Below, piece by piece: positions 44,379 to 53,039 of a stretch of DNA of 57,102 bases (its first letter is position 1; the number at the start of each line of letters is the position of its first letter). The notes under the pieces are model-generated. The model searched no databases. It worked only from the letters and a program-made list of their open reading frames with translations, and was not told where the DNA came from. The stretch covers positions 45,478 through 102,579 of the forward strand of contig JAGQYP010000005.1 in assembly GCA_020436025.1 (NCBI GenBank), read 5' to 3'. The position numbers were made by a program, and so were the translations under genes. Source of the DNA: Crocinitomicaceae bacterium (GTDB lineage Bacteria > Bacteroidota > Bacteroidia > Flavobacteriales_D > Crocinitomicaceae).

Positions 44379-45491
44379 CTAACTAAACATGTCTTTCACT
44401 CGGTCAAAGAATCCTTTGTCTCTGTGTGTTGGATTCGGTTGAAAATTTTCGCTGTTTTTCAATTTTTCCAACATCGCTTTTTCTTCTTTCGAGACTTTTT
44501 TCGGAGTCCATACATTGATATGTACAAACAAATCGCCTCTTCCATAGGAATGAATATCCGGCACTCCTTTTCCTCTCAGACGAAGTATTTTTCCTGACTG
44601 CGTTCCTGGTTCAATTTTGATTTTGGCTTTACCACCCACAGTTGGGATTTCGATGGAAGTTCCAAGTACTGCATCAACAAAATTGACATAGGCCTCATAA
44701 TGCAAATTTGCTCCGTCTCGTTTTAAGTTTTCGTCTTCGATTTCTTCGATGACAACGAGCAAATCTCCTGGAATTCCTCCGAATGGAGCTGCGTTTCCTT
44801 TACCAGTTACACTTAACTGCATACCATCTTGTACTCCAGCTGGGATATCGATTTCAACAACTTCTTCTTGTCGTTTTAGTCCTTGGCTATCTGCATCCCC
44901 TGGTTTTTTGTCAATGATCTTTCCAGTTCCGTGACAAGTGGTACAGGTAGAAGCGGTTTGCATGTGGCCCAAAATGGTTTGTGTCACTTTCATGATTCTA
45001 CCACTTCCATTACAAGTGCTACAAGTATTGTAGGTTACGCCTTCCGCATTAACTAATTTGTTGACTTTAATCTTCTTGGTAACTCCATTGGTTACTTCCT
45101 CTAGGTTCAATTTGATTTTAACACGAAGATTGGATCCTCTTCTTAATGATGCGCCGCCCACCGAGACCCACCCGCTTCCCCTACCCAACGCTCCTCCGAA
45201 AATATCACCGAATTGAGAGAAGATGTCATCCATGGACATGCCTCCACCTCCAAATCCGGATCCACCCATTCCCTGGTGACCAAACTGATCGTAACGCTGA
45301 CGTTTTTGAGGATCACTTAATACCTCGTATGCTTCTGCTGCTTCTTTAAATTTTTCAGCTGCAGAATCGTCATCCGGGTTTTTATCCGGGTGGTATTTTA
45401 GGGCTAATTTTCTATAGGCTTTTTTGATGTCTGATTCAGACGCACCCTTAGAAACCCCTAAAACTTCGTAATAATCTCTTTTGTCACTCAT
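44379..45491 (-). CDS. dnaJ: Chaperone DnaJ (linker region suspect)
   Basis: 370 residues. DnaK co-chaperone. J domain with HPD (34-36), Gly-rich linker (about 72-120), zinc domain, and C-terminal substrate domains. Only two CxxCxGxG motifs are present (158-165 and 184-191), which make one zinc site; motifs 1 and 4 of E. coli DnaJ are replaced, a pattern I recall for Flavobacteriia. Residues about 98-116 lie in a stretch that matches an Illumina adapter (45145-45199), so that part is probably an assembly artefact although the frame stays open. Downstream of grpE in the same operon, 6 bases apart. Confidence 0.92.
   Translation of the reverse strand: MSDKRDYYEVLGVSKGASESDIKKAYRKLALKYHPDKNPDDDSAAEKFKEAAEAYEVLSDPQKRQRYDQFGHQGMGGSGFGGGGMSMDDIFSQFGDIFGGALGRGSGWVSVGGASLRRGSNLRVKIKLNLEEVTNGVTKKIKVNKLVNAEGVTYNTCSTCNGSGRIMKVTQTILGHMQTASTCTTCHGTGKIIDKKPGDADSQGLKRQEEVVEIDIPAGVQDGMQLSVTGKGNAAPFGGIPGDLLVVIEEIEDENLKRDGANLHYEAYVNFVDAVLGTSIEIPTVGGKAKIKIEPGTQSGKILRLRGKGVPDIHSYGRGDLFVHINVWTPKKVSKEEKAMLEKLKNSENFQPNPTHRDKGFFDRVKDMFS
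45145..45199. other. Illumina TruSeq/P5 adapter-like sequence inside dnaJ
   Basis: Ungapped comparison with the TruSeq universal adapter (P5 plus Read 1 primer) gives 44 of 55 identical positions by hand count, starting AATGATGCGCCG. The + strand frame reads [18 protein letters not shown], a corrupted version of the well-known adapter peptide MIRRPPRSTLFPYTTLFRS. Most substitutions change to C or G. Probably sequencing or assembly contamination. Confidence 0.85.
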
Positions 45492-45497
45492 ATGGTT

Positions 45498-46058
45498 CTA
45501 TTTTCCAACAACAACTTTAGCGAATCGGATTACTTTGTCATTTAAAAAGTATCCTTCTTCCACTACATCCACTACACATCCTTTTAAACTATCTTCAGGA
45601 GCTGGAATCTCTGTAATTGCCTCATGCAAGTCCATATCAAATTTCTGGCCTTTGGATTCCATTTTTTTCAAACCTTGTCTTTCAAAAATGCTCTCCATTT
45701 TATGCTTGATCAATTTGATTCCCTCTACTTGTTCCTGATCCTGAGTATTGTTTATCGCTCTTTCAAAATCATCCAAAACAACCAACATTTCAGAGATGAC
45801 TTTCTCAGAAGCATTCTGAATTAACTCCGCTTTCTCCTTGATTGTTCGCTTTCTGAAATTATCAAAATCAGAATACAAACGAACGTACTTATCATTGGCT
45901 TCTTTTACCTGAATTTCTAGCTCTTCTATTGGGCTTTTAGCCTCGTCTTTATTTTCTGAATTGTCTGACTGAGCCTTTGTATTTTCAACTGTTTGTTGAT
46001 CTTGTTCTTGCCCTTCCATTTCCACTGTATCTTCTTTCTTCTTTTTTGCCATTTCCAA
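45498..46058 (-). CDS. grpE: Nucleotide exchange factor GrpE
   Basis: 186 residues. Releases ADP from DnaK. An acidic, disordered N-terminus (about 1-45) leads into the long dimerisation helix with RLYSDFDNFRKRTIKEK (about 75-91) and the C-terminal beta domain HEAITEIPAPE ... GYFLNDKVIRFAKVVVGK. It is followed 6 bases later by dnaJ. Start at ATG 46058; the ATG two codons on (46052) is also possible. No CIRCE element was seen upstream. Confidence 0.96.
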   Translation of the reverse strand: MEMAKKKKEDTVEMEGQEQDQQTVENTKAQSDNSENKDEAKSPIEELEIQVKEANDKYVRLYSDFDNFRKRTIKEKAELIQNASEKVISEMLVVLDDFERAINNTQDQEQVEGIKLIKHKMESIFERQGLKKMESKGQKFDMDLHEAITEIPAPEDSLKGCVVDVVEEGYFLNDKVIRFAKVVVGK

Positions 46059-46168
46059 TTCTTTTAATCAATTCATTCTGATGAGTCAAAAAGCATTCCA
46101 ACCCTTTATTTAGGACATTCTGTCACAATTCGATAAAAATAGCTGAAATTTCTGTCAGATAATAGGAC

Positions 46169-46660
46169 TTATTCTAACAAATTGTCAATTTGAATGTGGA
46201 GGTCTAAACCTTGTAAATCTTCACCTGTAGCGATTACGTTCCCTTTTTGGTCGATCAAGTACATGGTCGGGATGGCACGGACACCATATAAGGAAGAGAT
46301 TTCTGACTTCCATCCTTTTAAATCAGATACATGAGTAGACCATTTCAAACCGTCTTCTTTGATCGCGGATTTCCATTTTATTTCGTCTGTATCTAATGAT
46401 ACCGAGATAATTTGAAACTTGGCTCCGTCTTTAAATTTTGCTTTTCGGTATTTTTCGTAGATCAAAATGACTTCCGGGTTTTTCATTCTGCACGGTTTAC
46501 ACCATGAAGCCCAAAAATCGAGTAAAATGACATCCCCTTTATAATCGCTTAGCTTCAGTTCTTTTCCTTTTGGAGTCTGACCTGTAAAATCAGGAGCAGG
46601 TTGACCTTTTTCAACGGGAAAATGAAGTAGAAGCGGAAAAGCGAAATAGAGTAGCCACAT
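46169..46660 (-). CDS. TlpA/ResA-like thiol-disulfide oxidoreductase
   Basis: 163 residues. Thioredoxin fold with WASWCKPC (Cys54, Cys57), and an N-terminal hydrophobic segment (1-14) that probably exports or anchors it in the periplasm. The loop AIPTMYLIDQKGNVI supplies the cis-proline. Starts 2 bases after the murA stop. TlpA-type proteins reduce or protect envelope thiols. Distinct promoter not seen, so it is likely the last gene of the DUF4290-murA unit. Confidence 0.9.
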   Translation of the reverse strand: MWLLYFAFPLLLHFPVEKGQPAPDFTGQTPKGKELKLSDYKGDVILLDFWASWCKPCRMKNPEVILIYEKYRKAKFKDGAKFQIISVSLDTDEIKWKSAIKEDGLKWSTHVSDLKGWKSEISSLYGVRAIPTMYLIDQKGNVIATGEDLQGLDLHIQIDNLLE

Positions 46661-46662
46661 AA

Positions 46663-47967
46663 TTACCTCCTTCTTATATCAGCACCAATATTGTTTAAAC
46701 GCATGTCAATATTTTGGTACCCTCTGTCAATTTGTTCAATATTGTGAATGACACTTTTTCCTTCAGCAGAAAGGGCCGCAATCAATAGGGCAACACCCGC
46801 TCTAATATCTGGAGAGGTCATTTGAATTCCTCTAAGTGCAGATTTTCTTGCATTACCAATAACAGTAGCCCTATGCGGATCACAAAGAATGATCTGAGCT
46901 CCCATGTCAATAAGTTTATCAACGAAGAACAATCTGGATTCGAACATTTTTTGGTGGATCAATACAGCTCCTTTAGCTTGAATGGCTGTTACCAAAACAA
47001 TACTAAGTAAATCTGGAGTGAATCCAGGCCATGGTGCATCTGAAATCGTCAAAATGGATCCATCAATAAACGTGTCCACCTCGTAGGATTTTTGAGAAGG
47101 AATGAAGATGTCATCCCCTCTAAATTCCATTTCAATTCCCAATCTTTTGAAAACATCGGGAATGATTCCTAGTTCAGGAATTGAACAATCTTTAATCGTG
47201 ATCTCACTTTGAGTCATGGCAGCTAATCCGATGAAAGAACCAATTTCGATCATGTCGGGCAGGATTCGATGGAAACATCCATTCAGACTTTTCACACCTT
47301 CAATATGTAGCATATTTGAACCAATTCCAGTAATCTTGGCTCCCATGCTGTTCAACATTTTACAAAGTTGCTGCAAGTAAGGCTCACAAGCTGCGTTATA
47401 GATGGTTGTTTCGCCTTTTGCAAGAGCTGCAGCCATCACTATGTTTGCTGTTCCAGTAACCGATGCTTCATCTAAATGGATGTAGGTCCCAGTTAATTTT
47501 TTAGCTGTTACGGAATAGAAATATTCTTTCGAGTCGTAATCGAATTTCGCTCCTAATTTGGCAAAACCTTCAAAGTGGGTATCCAGTCTTCTTCTTCCAA
47601 TTTTATCTCCACCTGGTTTCGGCATGAATCCCTTACCAAATCGAGCTAAAAGAGGGCCAACAATCATGATGGAACCGCGCAATCCCGAAGCTCTTTCTTT
47701 AAAATCTTCGGAAGTAAGATAGTTCAGGTTTATGTCCTTTGCTTTAAAGTTGTAAGTTCCTGCCTCAACTTTTTCTACCTTCACGCCCATGGCCTGAAGT
47801 AAGTTGATCAGTTTGTTCACATCAATAATATCCGGAATGTTGGATATCGTTACTTTTTCTTCTGTCATCAAGACAGCGCAAAGTACTTGTAAAGCTTCGT
47901 TTTTAGCTCCCTGAGGGATAATTTCCCCTTTTAATTTCTTTCCTCCGTGGATTTCAAATGAACTCAT
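46663..47967 (-). CDS. murA: UDP-N-acetylglucosamine 1-carboxyvinyltransferase
   Basis: First committed step of peptidoglycan precursor synthesis: adds enolpyruvate from PEP to UDP-GlcNAc. 434 residues with KNEALQVLCAVLMTEE at the N-terminus and GPLLARFGKGFMPKPGGD. The residue aligned with E. coli Cys115, the fosfomycin target, is Asp121 (GGDKIGRRRLD). Asp at this position is found in naturally fosfomycin-resistant MurA enzymes. Start overlaps the DUF4290 stop by 1 base. Confidence 0.96.
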   Translation of the reverse strand: MSSFEIHGGKKLKGEIIPQGAKNEALQVLCAVLMTEEKVTISNIPDIIDVNKLINLLQAMGVKVEKVEAGTYNFKAKDINLNYLTSEDFKERASGLRGSIMIVGPLLARFGKGFMPKPGGDKIGRRRLDTHFEGFAKLGAKFDYDSKEYFYSVTAKKLTGTYIHLDEASVTGTANIVMAAALAKGETTIYNAACEPYLQQLCKMLNSMGAKITGIGSNMLHIEGVKSLNGCFHRILPDMIEIGSFIGLAAMTQSEITIKDCSIPELGIIPDVFKRLGIEMEFRGDDIFIPSQKSYEVDTFIDGSILTISDAPWPGFTPDLLSIVLVTAIQAKGAVLIHQKMFESRLFFVDKLIDMGAQIILCDPHRATVIGNARKSALRGIQMTSPDIRAGVALLIAALSAEGKSVIHNIEQIDRGYQNIDMRLNNIGADIRRR

Positions 47968-48593
47968 TATTTTTTCTTACGCTTGTTGGTTTTATTCTTG
48001 AATTTACTTTTCACCTTGGTGTTAGGATGTCCGGTTACTTTATAAATATCATTCAGAGACATTAAGCTCTCGATATCTTTGATTTTCAACTTTCCTTGCG
48101 ACAAAACGTCCAGTTGGTGTTGGATAACTTCATTTTCCACTGAACCACTATTATTGAAAGCAACGAAATCCTTTTTCATGATGTTCGCTATCACGCGAAT
48201 TAGGGCATCTTTTTCTTCGCCTTCTGGCATTTCGATTGCTTTTTGCACGAGGAGTTGGGTTGTGTTACCATAGTGTCCGTAACGAATCTTATTCTTAGGA
48301 TAAGGCATGCGTTTAGGTCTCACTTGAAAAGTTTCCTTCGTTGGAATCGGGTAGGGGCTATCTACATCCAACTCGAAACGAGACATGATAAAAAGGTGGG
48401 CCCATAATTTATGGTTGTATTCTTCAACATCTCTCAAATGAGGGTTGAGTTGTCCCATGACATTAATAATTGCCTGAGCAACCTTATTTCTCTCTTCACG
48501 ATCCTTAACCGTCAATGCAAAGTTTACGAGCTTTTGAACATTTCTCCCGTATTCCGGGATTTCCATGTTTCCTCTTTGCGTATTGTACTCCAT
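47967..48593 (-). CDS. DUF4290 domain protein
   Basis: 208 residues, mostly helical, with a strongly basic C-terminal tail (KVKSKFKNKTNKRKKK). DUF4290 proteins are Bacteroidota-specific and of unknown function. Conserved features visible: YGRNVQKLVNFALTVKDREE, HLRDVEEYNHKLWAHLF and YGHYGNTTQLLVQKAIEMPEG. The coupling with murA (1-base overlap) suggests a link to cell-wall synthesis or its regulation. Confidence 0.88.
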   Translation of the reverse strand: MEYNTQRGNMEIPEYGRNVQKLVNFALTVKDREERNKVAQAIINVMGQLNPHLRDVEEYNHKLWAHLFIMSRFELDVDSPYPIPTKETFQVRPKRMPYPKNKIRYGHYGNTTQLLVQKAIEMPEGEEKDALIRVIANIMKKDFVAFNNSGSVENEVIQHQLDVLSQGKLKIKDIESLMSLNDIYKVTGHPNTKVKSKFKNKTNKRKKK

Positions 48594-48734
48594 TTAAATT
48601 TATTTATGTTTTGAATATAGTAATAATGTCTTGATCACAAGGTGTTTTGTTGAAAGATAAATGTCAACATGAGGTTGGTTAATAACTGGTGGACAAAGAC
48701 AGGTCAAAGATACACTTTTCAGAATGAATTGAAA

Positions 48735-48765
48735 ATAAAAAAGCCTCCCAAAATTGAGAGGCTTT
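48735..48765 (-). terminator. Terminator of the TPR/OmpA-like lipoprotein gene
   Basis: AAGCCTC and GAGGCTT stem (48741-48765) with T-rich sequence following on the - strand; 24 bases after the stop of the gene at 48789. Confidence 0.88.
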
Positions 48766-48788
48766 CATATATGAAGTATCTAAGATTT

Positions 48789-50489
48789 TTATTGAACGAT
48801 AGCTTGGAACTCAGCGTTCTCGAAAAACTTAATGAATTCTCTGTCTTTCGCAGCTTTCGCTTTCAAAGAAGCATCTTTAGCTACAGCAGACTTCAAGTTG
48901 TTTTTCACCATGTCGAAGTTTCCTTGTCTAGATCCTAAGATCGCTTTCAAGTAATATCCGATTGCTGTTTCTTTATCGTCAGACTCATCGATTGTTTTCA
49001 AAGCATCTTCATATTGCTCGTGTAACAATTGACCTAGCGCCTTGTTGAAAGTTTTGTTGTCACCCATGTTAGAGATTGCAGTTTCGTAATCTCCGTCTTG
49101 GATAGCGATGATTCCTAAGTTGTACTTAGTCTCGTCAGATCCACCTGCTTTTTCAAGTAGTTCTTTTCCTTTCACTCTATCTCCTTGAATTCTAGCGATA
49201 ATTCCAAGGTTGTTGAAGATTTCGTCATGTTCTTCTTTAGCTGATGCTTTTTCGAATTCTGATTTTGCATCATCTAATTTGTTTTGCATATAGTATACAT
49301 AACCTACGTTATTGTATCCTCTCCAATCATCTGGATATTGTCTTTGAACTTCTTTGTACAATCTCAATTTCTCGTTCAAATCTTCAGTTAAAGTAGCTGT
49401 AAACAACAACTCTTCAACGTTCAATGTGTCAGGGTTTGACTTAGACAAAGCGATCAACTCCTCATCAGAGTAACCAGTCAAGTCATAAACCAATTGAATT
49501 TGAGTTCTTCTCAATGGAGGAAGTACTTCTTTTTCTAATACTCTGAAAGTTTTAGAAAGTTTTTTCATCTCAGTTTCTCTTGTTTGAGGATCCTTGTACA
49601 TTTCAAGAATTCTAACAATAAGAGCTTTTTCTTCAGCTGGGATCTTTTTCTCAGGAACTGAATCCAATTGAGATTTGAAACCTTCCCAATCCTCACCTTT
49701 TGGTTGTGGGTTGTAAAGGTCTTCACCTTGAAGTTTCTCGTTCTTCGCTTTTTTAGCGATCTCGATAGAAGCTTCTTTACCAGTTGTCGCTCTGTTTCCA
49801 GCAAGATCGTTGTTTTTAGCAACTTCACCTTCTGGAGAAGCATAAGCAACTAGATCCACTCTCTTAGGCTCAACTTTTACGTTCGTTTGAGCATCTGCCA
49901 TGAAAGCCTGGATATCTTTAACGTCTTGATCTTTGTACTCAGTAGATCTTACGTTGTGTTTTCCTTTTAAATAATTGATTTGAGCCATAGTCATCTCCTC
50001 AGTAACTCTTTGGAAGGCATCATTACCAATTAGTGCTTTATCATCAGGTTGTACCCAGAAAGGAGTAATGATTGTTCCATCAGCAATTTTAGTTTCTGGA
50101 ACTTCGATTTCTTTTTTCTTCTTTCTAGCAACACCGCTAATAGTCAAATCAGAATTTTCCATTGAAGGATCGTAAGGAACTACATCTTCGTAGCTTACTT
50201 TTTTCCCTTCTTTTGGAATTACGATCCCATTTCCTTCAGCTTTTTCACCTTGGATAGTGATCACTTTGTATTCTTTATTACCAAGCTTTGGAGTAATTTC
50301 AGCCACCACTTTTTTGTGGATTCCTTTTTTAGGAACAGTAACAGTTACTTTAACTCTTACACTGTCTCCATGCATTTGTACCGGATCGTGATCCAATTCG
50401 TAGTCAAGATCTCCCAGTAGTTTACATCCTGTAACCGAAGCACCAATTAGTGCTACTGCAGCCAGTCCTTTAAAACTATTCTTTTTCAT
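48789..50489 (-). CDS. TPR-containing lipoprotein with OmpA-like segment
   Basis: 566 residues. Lipobox VTGC (Cys22). N-terminal beta-rich domain (about 25-160), an OmpA-like peptidoglycan-binding-type segment (about 195-240, VDLVAYASPEGEVAKNNDLA ... NRA) and several TPR repeats in the C-terminal half (about 360-560). Likely an abundant envelope protein; its regular codon use and clear promoter and terminator fit high expression. It stands alone between the folK gene and DUF4290. Function unknown; a role in cell-envelope organisation is inferred. Confidence 0.85.
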   Translation of the reverse strand: MKKNSFKGLAAVALIGASVTGCKLLGDLDYELDHDPVQMHGDSVRVKVTVTVPKKGIHKKVVAEITPKLGNKEYKVITIQGEKAEGNGIVIPKEGKKVSYEDVVPYDPSMENSDLTISGVARKKKKEIEVPETKIADGTIITPFWVQPDDKALIGNDAFQRVTEEMTMAQINYLKGKHNVRSTEYKDQDVKDIQAFMADAQTNVKVEPKRVDLVAYASPEGEVAKNNDLAGNRATTGKEASIEIAKKAKNEKLQGEDLYNPQPKGEDWEGFKSQLDSVPEKKIPAEEKALIVRILEMYKDPQTRETEMKKLSKTFRVLEKEVLPPLRRTQIQLVYDLTGYSDEELIALSKSNPDTLNVEELLFTATLTEDLNEKLRLYKEVQRQYPDDWRGYNNVGYVYYMQNKLDDAKSEFEKASAKEEHDEIFNNLGIIARIQGDRVKGKELLEKAGGSDETKYNLGIIAIQDGDYETAISNMGDNKTFNKALGQLLHEQYEDALKTIDESDDKETAIGYYLKAILGSRQGNFDMVKNNLKSAVAKDASLKAKAAKDREFIKFFENAEFQAIVQ

Positions 50490-50535
50490 TTTTAAATCTT
50501 AGATTTTGTTCTCAAACACTTACACTATTCGAATG

Positions 50536-50564
50536 CAATAATAACTAATTTTTTTTAGTGACAA
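50536..50564 (-). promoter_or_regulatory. Promoter of the TPR/OmpA-like lipoprotein gene
   Basis: On the - strand TTG (50564-50562), 18-base spacer, TATTATTG (50543-50536), 7 of 8 to TAnnTTTG. The ATG follows 46 bases later. Confidence 0.55.
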
Positions 50565-50600
50565 AAAAATATATCGATAAGATATTGTGTTTTATCAAAT

Positions 50601-51107
50601 TTAATAAGGGATTAATGCGCGGTTTTCTACCTTATTTATAGATGCATGCATAGAGGAATCGAGAAATTCCCTGTACATTAAATTATTGTTACCAGGAACG
50701 CTAATTTCTGGGGCAATTTCCAATAAGGGCAACAAGACAAAATTACGTTTAGAAATGTGAGGATGAGGAATTTTGAGGTTTTCTTTTTCAAAAACAAGGT
50801 CTTCGAAGAGTAAAATATCTAAATCAATTACTCTTGAATGATATTTGCCATCATTGTGGTAGATTCGGCCCAGTGCCAATTCGGTTTGCTGATTTGCCTG
50901 AAGCAGGGATTCAGGGCAAAGATGACTTTGAACTTGGATGACAATATTATAGAAATTGGTAGAAGCTTCGAATCCAAAGGGAGGGGTTTCATAAATAGAA
51001 CTGATCTTTTCAACAGAAGCGTATTCTTTAATCAATTCCAATGCTTTCTCCAGATTTCGCAAGCGATCTCCCAAATTTGTTCCTATTCCTATATATATGG
51101 TTTGCAT
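50601..51107 (-). CDS. folK: 2-amino-4-hydroxy-6-hydroxymethyldihydropteridine pyrophosphokinase
   Basis: 168 residues from ATG 51107 (MQTIYIGIGTNLGDR), a start that matches the family; an upstream in-frame codon would add 9 residues. Motifs: GIGTNLGDRLRNLEKAL, SSIYETPPFGF, NIVIQVQSHLCPESLL, LALGRI and IDLDILLFED, then IPHPHISKRNFVLLPLLEIAP. Transfers pyrophosphate from ATP to the pterin in folate synthesis, upstream of the reaction by FolP and ultimately the FolA/ThyA cycle encoded at 11-12 kb. Confidence 0.95.
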   Translation of the reverse strand: MQTIYIGIGTNLGDRLRNLEKALELIKEYASVEKISSIYETPPFGFEASTNFYNIVIQVQSHLCPESLLQANQQTELALGRIYHNDGKYHSRVIDLDILLFEDLVFEKENLKIPHPHISKRNFVLLPLLEIAPEISVPGNNNLMYREFLDSSMHASINKVENRALIPY

Positions 51108-51185
51108 TAATTTGTCTTGTTCAACCAATGACACATATTCTTAACCACTTATCCCATTTTCAGATTTAAGGGGCGGTGTTCGGCC

Positions 51186-51203
51186 TACATTTGTACAAAA
51201 CTA
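51186..51203. promoter_or_regulatory. Divergent -7 boxes between folK and sppA
   Basis: + strand TACATTTG (51186-51193) and - strand TAGTTTTG (51203-51196), both perfect to TAnnTTTG, are separated by only 2 bases. A clear TTG is missing for both. The + box precedes sppA ATG by about 25 bases. Confidence 0.45.
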
Positions 51204-51218
51204 ATTTTATTTGTTATT

Positions 51219-53039
51219 ATGTACACTTTTTGGAAAGGCTTTTTGTCTTCAATGTTAGGGATGCTTGTCGTATCCATTTTATCCATGGTTATCTTTTTCT
51301 GGGTATTATTTAGTGGTTTGGATTCCATGTTTGAGTCAAAACCTTACAAAGTGAAAAAAAATACGGTTCTTCATATTCAGCTTGAAAATGGATTAACTGA
51401 TAAAACCAATGGTCCAGATTTTGGTTTTGGCGGGATGTCTGACATGGGAGTAGGACTCATTGATCTTATTGATGGACTGGATCAGGCCAAAGAAGATGAC
51501 AAAATAGAAGGTGTTTTTCTGGATTTAACAGATGTGAATACAGGTTTGGCTAGTATTCAGGAATTGAGAGCTGCTTTGGAGGATTTCAAATCATCTGGTA
51601 AGTGGATTGTGGCTTATGGTCAAGGAGAGTATTTTAGTGAAAAAGCATTGTATTTGGCGAGTGTGGCGAATGAGGTTTACTTGTTCCCAACTTTGGTAAT
51701 GGAATGGAATGGTATTGGAGTAGAGCGCATGTTTTACAAAGAAACACTTGACAAACTAGGAGTAAAGATTCAAATCATCAGAGGTTCAAATAATGATTTT
51801 AAATCAGCTGTTGAACCGTTCTTTTTAACAGAAATGAGTGATAGTGCTCGTCATCAGACTCAAGTATTGGTCGACAACATGTGGGCGAATATGGTGGCTA
51901 ATGTGAGTACAGCTAGAGATATTCCTGCGGATTCATTGAATAAGTATGCTGAAAAAATGACGATTAGAACTGCTCATGATGCGGCTGATCTAGGATTTGT
52001 TGATGGATTAAAGTATCCAGATGAAGTATATGGCATCATCATGAGTAAAGTTGGGGTGGACGAATTGGAGGACGTTCATTTCTTGGATGTCAATAAATAT
52101 GTCTTTGAAACTTTGATCAAAGAAGACGATGAAAAAGAGAAAAAAGGAGATCGAATAGCCGTTATCATGGCCGAGGGAGGAGTGAATACTGGAAAAGGAA
52201 AAGAAGTGCACTCTACAACAATCGCCAAGCATATTCGCGATGCACGATTGGATGATGATGTAAAAGGAATTTTATTGAGAGTAAATTCTCCAGGAGGTTC
52301 GGCTTTGGCTTCTGATATTATTTGGAGAGAAGTGATATTAACTAAAAAAGTTAAGCCAGTATACGTGTCCATGGGGGATGTAGCCGCTTCAGGTGGATAC
52401 TATATTTCTTGTGCGGCAGATAAAATTTATGCTTCAGAAGGAACGATAACTGGTTCGATTGGTGTATTTGGAATGATTCCTTACACAGGTGACATGATGA
52501 AAGATAAATTAGGCGTGACTTCGGATTTTGTGACTACGCATCCACATAGTGTGCTGAGTTTGAATAAAAAATTGTCGGAAGAAGAATTTGGCATTGTACA
52601 AGAAGAAGTGGATCGCATTTACGATGAGTTTTTGACTCGAGTGGATGATGGAAGAGAAAAATTATCAAAAGAAGAGGTTAACCGTATTGGTAGAGGTCGT
52701 GTTTGGTCGGGAACCGATGCACTGAGAATAGGTTTGGTGGATGAATTGGGTACTTACCAAAAAGCGAGAAAAGATCTTCTAGCCAAATTAGAATTGGATG
52801 ATGATGCTGTGGAATATTTCCCAAAACGCAAATATCCGCCTCTTTTAAAATTGAAAGAAATGTTCTCTGCTTTTGGTGGAGGAGATGAGGATGAAGATGA
52901 TGAAGAGCAAATTCAAACTAAAAGCTGGGAAAATTCAGCAATCTATAAAGCGTATGCAATTCTGATTCAAGATATTCAATCTTTAGATCTAACGCCTGGT
53001 GTTAAAGCTCAACTGCCTTACACTATTCAGATCAGGTAG
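51219..53039 (+). CDS. sppA: Signal peptide peptidase SppA, 67K type
   Basis: 606 residues. Membrane-bound serine protease that degrades cleaved signal peptides. N-terminal transmembrane helix (about 10-35). Two S49 domains: the catalytic lysine in FKSAVEPF (about residue 195) and the catalytic serine in GDVAASGGYY (about 390) match E. coli Lys209 and Ser409. Acidic insert near residues 550-565 (EDEDDEEQ). Ends overlapping the DUF2797 gene end by 8 bases (convergent). Confidence 0.95.
   Translation: MYTFWKGFLSSMLGMLVVSILSMVIFFWVLFSGLDSMFESKPYKVKKNTVLHIQLENGLTDKTNGPDFGFGGMSDMGVGLIDLIDGLDQAKEDDKIEGVFLDLTDVNTGLASIQELRAALEDFKSSGKWIVAYGQGEYFSEKALYLASVANEVYLFPTLVMEWNGIGVERMFYKETLDKLGVKIQIIRGSNNDFKSAVEPFFLTEMSDSARHQTQVLVDNMWANMVANVSTARDIPADSLNKYAEKMTIRTAHDAADLGFVDGLKYPDEVYGIIMSKVGVDELEDVHFLDVNKYVFETLIKEDDEKEKKGDRIAVIMAEGGVNTGKGKEVHSTTIAKHIRDARLDDDVKGILLRVNSPGGSALASDIIWREVILTKKVKPVYVSMGDVAASGGYYISCAADKIYASEGTITGSIGVFGMIPYTGDMMKDKLGVTSDFVTTHPHSVLSLNKKLSEEEFGIVQEEVDRIYDEFLTRVDDGREKLSKEEVNRIGRGRVWSGTDALRIGLVDELGTYQKARKDLLAKLELDDDAVEYFPKRKYPPLLKLKEMFSAFGGGDEDEDDEEQIQTKSWENSAIYKAYAILIQDIQSLDLTPGVKAQLPYTIQIR

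Noticed and set aside
45146..45349. A + strand open frame of 67 codons inside dnaJ
   Set aside because: It begins with the adapter-derived peptide and runs opposite to dnaJ, which is a well supported gene.
46059..46168. CIRCE heat-shock operator ahead of grpE-dnaJ
   Set aside because: No TTAGCACTC-N9-GAGTGCTAA-like repeat; only a short AT-rich palindrome is present.
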